A stretch of 6,333 nucleotides of DNA from Proteiniphilum sp. UBA5267 (GTDB lineage: Bacteria > Bacteroidota > Bacteroidia > Bacteroidales > Dysgonomonadaceae), in contig DHTF01000085.1 in NCBI GenBank assembly GCA_002411515.1, positions 95,678 to 102,010 on the forward strand. The letters run 5' to 3'. This document shows, piece after piece, positions 1-4,101 of this stretch. The notes beneath the pieces are model-generated. The model was not told the DNA's origin. It saw only the letters and a list, made by a program, of their open reading frames with translations, and ran no database searches. Each line of letters opens with the position of its first letter. Within the stretch, counting starts at the first letter, position 1. The position numbers were made by a program, and so were the translations under genes.

Positions 1-22
1 GGATCTTCTTCGGATCTTCTTC
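1..22. repeat. Two tandem copies of an 11-bp direct repeat
   Basis: GGATCTTCTTC occurs at 1-11 and again, identically, at 12-22. The array starts at the window edge, so more copies may lie to the left. The unit length is not a multiple of three, so if the region is coding the two copies are read in different frames. No function can be given from sequence alone. Confidence 0.6.
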
Positions 23-76
23 GAATATACTCCTAATATTTTAGAAGAATATAAGGTCCTGCCACGACTGAAATAA
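1..76 (+). CDS. Possible C-terminal tail of an upstream gene (partial)
   Basis: The frame starting at base 2 is open from the window edge to a TAA at 74-76 and reads as about 24 residues ending EEYKVLPRLK. The composition (aromatic, acidic and basic residues mixed, no low-complexity run) is protein-like, and the other two plus-strand frames close by about position 45. A reading frame this short proves little: an open run of 24 codons can occur by chance in AT-rich DNA. No family can be assigned. If real, the upstream gene is co-directional with the BlaI-like gene and ends about 160 bp before it. Confidence 0.25.
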   Translation, partial: DLLRIFFEYTPNILEEYKVLPRLK

Positions 77-90
77 AATTTTAAACCGGA

Positions 91-107
91 TACATATAAG
101 ATATGTA
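91..107. promoter_or_regulatory. Perfect 7-bp inverted repeat, candidate operator
   Basis: TACATAT (91-97) and ATATGTA (101-107) are exact reverse complements separated by AAG. The TACA...TGTA ends resemble the half-sites of BlaI/MecI operators, and the next plus-strand gene encodes a BlaI-family repressor. The right half-site ATATGTA recurs exactly at 141-147, 40 bp downstream, about four helical turns. Both copies lie upstream of the predicted promoter, an unusual place for a simple blocking operator. It could instead be a weak RNA hairpin after the putative upstream gene, but no T-run follows. Confidence 0.4.
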
Positions 108-155
108 AGCGGAAAGTTGTTTATGTTTATTTAACGGTAAATATGTACGAAATCA

Positions 156-185
156 TTTGACTGTTACGAAAAAGTCGTATATTTG
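156..185 (+). promoter_or_regulatory. Bacteroidota-type promoter for the repressor/sensor genes
   Basis: TTTG at 156-159 (the -33 element) is followed after 18 bp by TATATTTG at 178-185, an exact match to the TAnnTTTG -7 element used by the primary sigma factor of Bacteroidota. The spacing is close to the usual 19-20 bp. Transcription would start near 190, leaving an A-rich leader of about 45 nt before the ATG at 235. No Shine-Dalgarno sequence is evident, as is common in this phylum. This is the only well-matched promoter seen upstream of any gene in the window. Confidence 0.65.
165..179. promoter_or_regulatory. Inverted repeat TACGA-N5-TCGTA inside the promoter, candidate repressor operator
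   Basis: TACGA (165-169) and TCGTA (175-179) form a perfect 5-bp dyad. It sits between the -33 and -7 elements and overlaps the first two bases of the -7 element, so a dimer bound here would block RNA polymerase. A further TACGA lies at 146-150. BlaI-family repressors usually autoregulate through dyads in their own promoter, so this is a candidate autoregulatory site. The half-site is not the canonical TACA and five bases are easily matched by chance. Confidence 0.4.
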
Positions 186-234
186 TGACGTTATAATTTT
201 GAAAAGAAGAAGATAACAATCAAATAAAATAATC

Positions 235-597
235 ATGGAGCGATTAACACCACAGGAAGAGAATGTGATGCTGCACGTGTGGCAACTGAACGAATGTGCA
301 ATTAAAGATGTATTTGACAGAATGGAGGAGCCCAGGCAGCCATACACGACCATCGCATCTATTTTCAATAATCTGGAGAAAAAGGGATATCTGATAAAAC
401 GGAGGTTCGGCAACGTGAAAGTTTATAAGCCAAAGATTACCGAACCTGCATACAAGAGACATTTCCTGTCGGATGTAGTGAAAAGTTATTTCGATAACTC
501 TTATAAAGAACTGGTCTCTTTCTTTGCAAAGGAGCAAAAGGTGAGTGCCGAAGATCTGAACGAGATTGTGCGCTTAATTGAAAAAAGTCAGCAGTAG
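235..597 (+). CDS. BlaI/MecI/CopY-family transcriptional repressor
   Basis: This 120-residue cytoplasmic DNA-binding protein has the usual length of the BlaI/MecI family. The N-terminal winged helix spans about residues 4-70: it opens with LTPQEENVML, the recognition-helix region is around YTTIASIFNNLEKKG (37-51), and the wing leads to VYKP (63-66). Residues 72-118 form the helical dimerisation region. Known members bind promoter dyads as dimers and are inactivated by proteolysis once a partner M56 membrane protease is activated. By eye-alignment, the scissile Asn-Phe of staphylococcal BlaI falls at F96-F97 here, so the Asn is not conserved. The ATG at 235 is chosen because it yields the standard N-terminus and follows the predicted promoter. 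The M56 gene begins 29 bp downstream, almost certainly in the same transcript. The regulated genes beyond its own operon are unknown, and resistance to beta-lactams is not implied. Confidence 0.93.
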   Translation: MERLTPQEENVMLHVWQLNECAIKDVFDRMEEPRQPYTTIASIFNNLEKKGYLIKRRFGNVKVYKPKITEPAYKRHFLSDVVKSYFDNSYKELVSFFAKEQKVSAEDLNEIVRLIEKSQQ

Positions 598-626
598 TTA
601 TTCAGTCACCCAAAAATTCATTGATC

Positions 627-2642
627 ATGCATCCAATTTTTATTTATATCATTCAGGTAAATTGCGCATTGGTGCTGTTCTATCTCTTATATGCGACGGT
701 ACTTAAGAGCGATACATTTTTGACTATCCGACGTTTTTATTTTATTTCGTCCATTGTTTTTTCTCTGGTTTATCCATGCTTTGTCGTACCCGGTTTAACG
801 GATGTCTTGCGTTTCAGCGTAGAAGAGCCTTCAGCAGTGGGGACCGCTGTTTTTATTGAGGAGCCGACTTTTGCAATGGTCGCGGAGGAACAGGCCGAAG
901 AGGCCGAACCATTCCATATTCCCTGGAGAGCACTATTGGGCATCGTTTATATGGTTGTAACCCTCTTTTTTATATTCCGTTTTTTGTGGCAACTGGCATC
1001 AATTTTCCGGATACGCTTGAAAAGCAAGAAAATCATTGTTTCGGGAATTGAGGTGTATGACCTGAAAAATAATCTGACCCCTTTCTCGTTCCTGGGGATG
1101 ATATTTATCAACTCCGAAATGCATTCGGAGAAGGAACTTGCGCAGATAATTATCCATGAACATACGCACGTAAGAGAAAAACATTCTCTGGATGTAATGC
1201 TCATAGAAATCATCTTGCTTTTTTCATGGTGGAATCCTTTTGTCTGGCTGCTGAAGCGCGAGATGGCAATGAACCTTGAGTATCTTGCCGATAACGAAGT
1301 GCTTCGCGAAGGCGTGGACAGCAAGGATTATCAATACCACCTGCTCAGACTGACTTATCATGAAACTGCAGTTCAGATAGTAAATAACTTTAATGTATCA
1401 CAATTAAAACAGAGAATTATGATGATGAATAAAACCAAATCTTCTACGTTGCAGTTGGCCAAATATCTGCTGATACTGCCCCTTGTCCTTCTGTTGGTGA
1501 CCGCCAACAGCCTCTTTGCAGCACAGCAGGAACCTATTTATACTGAGGCTGCAGGAATAGTTAAGCAGATCCCGCCGACTCCGCCGGTCCCGCCGGTCCC
1601 GCCGATCCCTGCAAACGAATTGGATAAAGCGACCCTTGCACAGGATCCCCCGCCTGTAAAGAAGGAGGGAACGGAGGAAGCGATCTTTGTGGTGGTAGAA
1701 AACCAACCGGAATTTCCGGGAGGACAAGCAGCCATGATGAAATTTCTGGCGGACAGTATCCGATATCCGAAAATAGCGGTGGAGAATGGAATACAGGGAC
1801 GTGTAATCTGCAACTTCGTGGTCATGAAAGATGGTAGCGTGAGTGACGTGCAGATTGTCCGCGGCGTTGATCCGGTGATCGATGCAGAGGCTGTTCGCGT
1901 ATTGAAATTGATGCCCGACTGGAAACCGGGAACCCAGCATGGAAAGGCTGTCAATGTGCGGTATACGCTGCCGGTGGTTTTCAGTCTTGCAAAAAAAGAG
2001 TCAAAGATCGAGATCAACGAACTCTCAAGTGTTGAGGAAAAGATGTTCGTAGAAACGCTGGTTCGTCCCAATATCATGTTCCCGGGAGGTCAGAAAGAGA
2101 TGTTCCGTTTTGTTTCTCAAAAAATCAAATACCCTGTCGAGGCACAGAAGAAAGCACTGCAAGGAGTGGTCAATGCGACATTCAAGGTGAGTGATGCAGG
2201 TAAAATATCTGCCATCGAGGCTGAACCAAATGCTGGTGATATGGCCATCTTGGGCCAGGAGGTATTGCGGGTGTTTCAACAGATGCCTGCATGGGTAAAG
2301 GATGATGCCTTATTGGTGTCGGGCAGCGTAAAAGATTCTGATTCAAAGCCATTGGAAGGCGCGGCTGTCGCTATAAAAGGAACCAATAGCGGAACGATCA
2401 CCGACGCCAAGGGTGGTTTTCAATTGAAGGTTCCTGCAGACGGTGGTATCCTGACCATCTCTTTTGTCGGATATAAAACGAAGGAGGTTCCCGTCTCAAG
2501 CTTCCCCACAGCGGGAGGTGACATCACAATGCGGATACCCATCGTTTTTAGGCTCCAGGGAAGTGACGTGCCAGAAACGTCTTCGGGTTCGGTGGCGACT
2601 CCAGAAAATGCAATTGTCGTTGTGGGATATGCCATTAAGTAG
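627..2642 (+). CDS. BlaR1-like M56 membrane metallopeptidase with TonB-C-type and SusC-type periplasmic domains
   Basis: This 671-residue protein is the likely sensor/protease partner of the BlaI-like repressor. Likely membrane segments are at about 4-26, 37-57 and 100-125. The zinc-peptidase core has HEHTH at 177-181 and a third ligand in EYLAD (E218, D222), followed by a membrane segment at about 278-300. After that, outside the membrane, come a proline-rich linker (316-327) and a TonB-C-like domain (about 354-454, with FPGGQ, IRYP, MPDW and a final LPVVFSL strand). A second, more divergent copy starts at about 481 (FPGGQ, IKYP, MPAW at 553-556). It is interrupted at about 564-630 by a CarboxypepD_reg-like domain (GTITDAKGGF, SFVGY) and resumes with DITMRIPIVFRLQ (632-644). 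The C-terminus is VVVGYAIK, like a SusC TonB box. The penicillin-binding sensor domain of classical BlaR1 is absent, so the ligand is unknown. The ATG at 627 is preferred; an in-frame TTG at 621 would add two residues. Family assignment is firm, but the role in signalling is inferred from the neighbouring repressor. Confidence 0.9.
   Translation: MHPIFIYIIQVNCALVLFYLLYATVLKSDTFLTIRRFYFISSIVFSLVYPCFVVPGLTDVLRFSVEEPSAVGTAVFIEEPTFAMVAEEQAEEAEPFHIPWRALLGIVYMVVTLFFIFRFLWQLASIFRIRLKSKKIIVSGIEVYDLKNNLTPFSFLGMIFINSEMHSEKELAQIIIHEHTHVREKHSLDVMLIEIILLFSWWNPFVWLLKREMAMNLEYLADNEVLREGVDSKDYQYHLLRLTYHETAVQIVNNFNVSQLKQRIMMMNKTKSSTLQLAKYLLILPLVLLLVTANSLFAAQQEPIYTEAAGIVKQIPPTPPVPPVPPIPANELDKATLAQDPPPVKKEGTEEAIFVVVENQPEFPGGQAAMMKFLADSIRYPKIAVENGIQGRVICNFVVMKDGSVSDVQIVRGVDPVIDAEAVRVLKLMPDWKPGTQHGKAVNVRYTLPVVFSLAKKESKIEINELSSVEEKMFVETLVRPNIMFPGGQKEMFRFVSQKIKYPVEAQKKALQGVVNATFKVSDAGKISAIEAEPNAGDMAILGQEVLRVFQQMPAWVKDDALLVSGSVKDSDSKPLEGAAVAIKGTNSGTITDAKGGFQLKVPADGGILTISFVGYKTKEVPVSSFPTAGGDITMRIPIVFRLQGSDVPETSSGSVATPENAIVVVGYAIK
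1572..1607 (+). repeat. Four 9-bp units encoding a proline-rich linker
   Basis: Four consecutive units of the form CCGCCG plus a variable codon encode PPT-PPV-PPV-PPI (residues 316-327 of the M56 protein); the two middle units are identical. The segment lies just outside the last membrane helix and before the first TonB-C-like domain. That is where TonB-family proteins carry an extended proline-rich spacer reaching across the periplasm. The repeat could change length by slippage in steps of three residues without breaking the frame. Confidence 0.75.
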
Positions 2643-2677
2643 ACGAAAGAAGGATATAATCCCACAAAATCGACCCC

Positions 2678-2693
2678 CTGCTCTTTTGGGCAG
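2678..2693 (+). other. Short RNA hairpin downstream of the M56 gene
   Basis: CTGCTC (2678-2683) pairs with GGGCAG (2688-2693) around a TTTT loop: six pairs, one of them G-T. It starts 36 nt after the M56 stop codon. No T-run follows, so it is not a standard intrinsic terminator; an mRNA-stabilising or processing stem is possible. A stem of this size can also occur by chance. Confidence 0.3.
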
Positions 2694-2731
2694 TAAGGTA
2701 ATTTAGGTTGGAAATCTTACAGACAATGGAG

Positions 2732-2761
2732 GGAGGTTGCGAGCGTATCGTGCCTCCTTTT
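2732..2761 (+). terminator. Candidate intrinsic terminator or attenuator before the TPR gene
   Basis: GGAGG (2732-2736) pairs with CCTCC (2753-2757). A small internal loop separates this from an inner GCGA/TCGT stem around a GCGTA loop. TTTT follows directly (2758-2761), then CACTTT. It lies about 90 nt after the M56 stop and only 20 nt before the TPR start codon. It could end the repressor/sensor transcript or limit read-through into the TPR gene. The short T-run and broken stem make this a moderate call. Confidence 0.42.
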
Positions 2762-2780
2762 CACTTTAATCAACGGTTCA

Positions 2781-4091
2781 ATGAAAATCAGGCTATGCAT
2801 CTTTATTCTTCTTGTATCCCATACCTTGTGCGGATATGCCCAGACCGGTCAGGTAACGGAATTGATTGAAAATTATCGTTACCGGGAAGCGATCAACCTG
2901 CTCGAAGGGTCTCCACAACGTATCGATAACCTGTTGCTGATGGCCGATTGCTATCAGCAAGTCAACGATTACAATCCGGCGTTGCGAATCTACGATTCTC
3001 TTTCGGTTTGTTATCCCCAAAACAGGGACATCCTGATGGCGGGGGCAGAGTGTGCCCAACAGAGCGGAAATCCTGACCTCGCCCTTGCATACTGGCAAAA
3101 AGTAAATGCGCTTTCACCCGATAATCTTTTCTTGCAGACTCGGTTGGCCGTGGCGTACTACCGGGCAGGAGACTGGCAGGGTGCCATCCTGGCCTCGGAT
3201 GAGGTGTTTAAACAGGATTCTATTCCCATGCTGTTGCGCATGGTTGGAGATGCCCACATCAACCTGAATGACGGTGTAGGTCTGGTCTATTATATGAAAG
3301 CGATTGAAAAGGATCCTGCCGACCCTCTGGCGCTGCGGAACCTGTGCGATTTCTACTATTCCATACAGTTGTATGATACCGTTGTCACGCTCACCGACCG
3401 GTACCTTTCAGAGATTGACCCCGATCACAAATCCATTGGACAACTGAACGGGATGGCTCTCTACTCATCCGGAAAATACCGGAAAGCAATTGAACGCCTG
3501 CGGCGAAATGTGGAATTGAGAGACTCCAGCTATACCACGACCTACTTTCTGGGAATGAGTTATTATGCATCCAGTCTCTATTTTGATGCCACGAAGTGGT
3601 TGGAGATCGCTTACGGAAAGGCGACGCCGGAGCCCGATGTCAATCTTCTTTATTACTACGGGACCTCTCTCTCCAGAACATTTGACCGGAAAAAGGGAAT
3701 AGCGGTACTCGACGAGGGAGTCGGCAAGATTGAAAAAATAAAAGAGATGCTTTTCGATTATGAGGTTTCGCTTGCCGATGCGCATCACCGATCGAAATTG
3801 CTCTCAAAAGCGGTTGATTATTACGGGTCGGCATTCAGGAAGCGCCCCCAGACCTATTCCATCCTATACAACATGGCGATCATTTACGATGAGATGGAGG
3901 AGTGGAATAGTGCGCTGGATTATTACAACCGTTTTTTAAAGACGGCACCCGAGAAACTGGACATCCATGCAGATGCTATTTCCTCGGGAGAGCTGGAAAA
4001 ACTTTCCAGGACTGAGCTGTTTTATATCATGGCCGCCCAACGGGTGGCGGAGCTACAAAGAGACCGCTTCTTCGATCAAAGGAAGAAGTGA
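2781..4091 (+). CDS. Secreted tetratricopeptide-repeat (TPR) protein
   Basis: This 436-residue protein begins with a typical signal peptide: basic MKIR, a hydrophobic stretch, then GYA-Q with likely signal peptidase I cleavage after A20. C17 is not in a good lipobox, so a lipoprotein is unlikely. The mature part is almost wholly helical TPR-type repeats. Recognisable units fall at about 51-80, 84-113, 118-147, 152-180, 222-251 and 361-390, the last being the clearest (NMAIIYDEMEEWNSALDYYNRF). The region around 255-350 is more divergent. It ends in a charged helix (about 410-436). TPR solenoids act as protein-protein scaffolds, so a periplasmic binding role is likely, but no partner or catalytic activity can be read. 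It is co-directional with the repressor/sensor pair but 138 bp away, behind a candidate terminator. No well-matched promoter of its own was seen. The hairpin at 4065-4090 overlaps its stop codon. Confidence 0.85.
   Translation: MKIRLCIFILLVSHTLCGYAQTGQVTELIENYRYREAINLLEGSPQRIDNLLLMADCYQQVNDYNPALRIYDSLSVCYPQNRDILMAGAECAQQSGNPDLALAYWQKVNALSPDNLFLQTRLAVAYYRAGDWQGAILASDEVFKQDSIPMLLRMVGDAHINLNDGVGLVYYMKAIEKDPADPLALRNLCDFYYSIQLYDTVVTLTDRYLSEIDPDHKSIGQLNGMALYSSGKYRKAIERLRRNVELRDSSYTTTYFLGMSYYASSLYFDATKWLEIAYGKATPEPDVNLLYYYGTSLSRTFDRKKGIAVLDEGVGKIEKIKEMLFDYEVSLADAHHRSKLLSKAVDYYGSAFRKRPQTYSILYNMAIIYDEMEEWNSALDYYNRFLKTAPEKLDIHADAISSGELEKLSRTELFYIMAAQRVAELQRDRFFDQRKK
4065..4090. other. Hairpin across the 3' end of the TPR gene, in the convergent junction
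   Basis: CTTCTTC (4067-4073) and GAAGAAG (4082-4088) are perfect reverse complements around an 8-nt loop; a G-T and a C-G pair extend the stem to nine. It covers the last codons and first two bases of the TPR stop codon. It also lies just downstream of the facing PBP gene's stop, so it could act on both transcripts. Neither side has a T-run, so a canonical bidirectional terminator is not supported. It may simply reflect the coding sequence (FF and RKK codons). Confidence 0.35.
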
Positions 4092-4101
4092 GCCGGATGC
4101 A

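Noticed and set aside
15..48. Hairpin TCTTCT/AGAAGA with inner AATAT/ATATT as an upstream-gene terminator
   Set aside because: The stem is AT-rich, broken by an internal loop, not followed by a T-run, and it would lie inside the putative coding tail rather than after its stop.
621..626. TTG start two codons upstream of the ATG of the M56 gene
   Set aside because: It adds only two residues, has no better ribosome-binding context, and the ATG at 627 gives the usual short N-terminus before the first membrane segment.
1404..2077. Long minus-strand open frames (about 180 codons) opposite the M56 gene
   Set aside because: They lie wholly inside a strongly supported gene. Their runs of Gly/Thr and Arg/Asp are the reverse reading of the proline-rich repeat, and no domain is recognisable.
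2829..2831. C17 of the TPR protein as a lipoprotein cysteine
   Set aside because: The preceding residues HTL do not fit a lipobox; GYA-Q just after it is a good signal peptidase I site.
4067..4077. CTTCTTCG shared by the left-edge repeat and the TPR 3' hairpin as a dispersed repeat
   Set aside because: The match is only about eight bases of simple sequence and is explained by chance and Phe/Lys codons.
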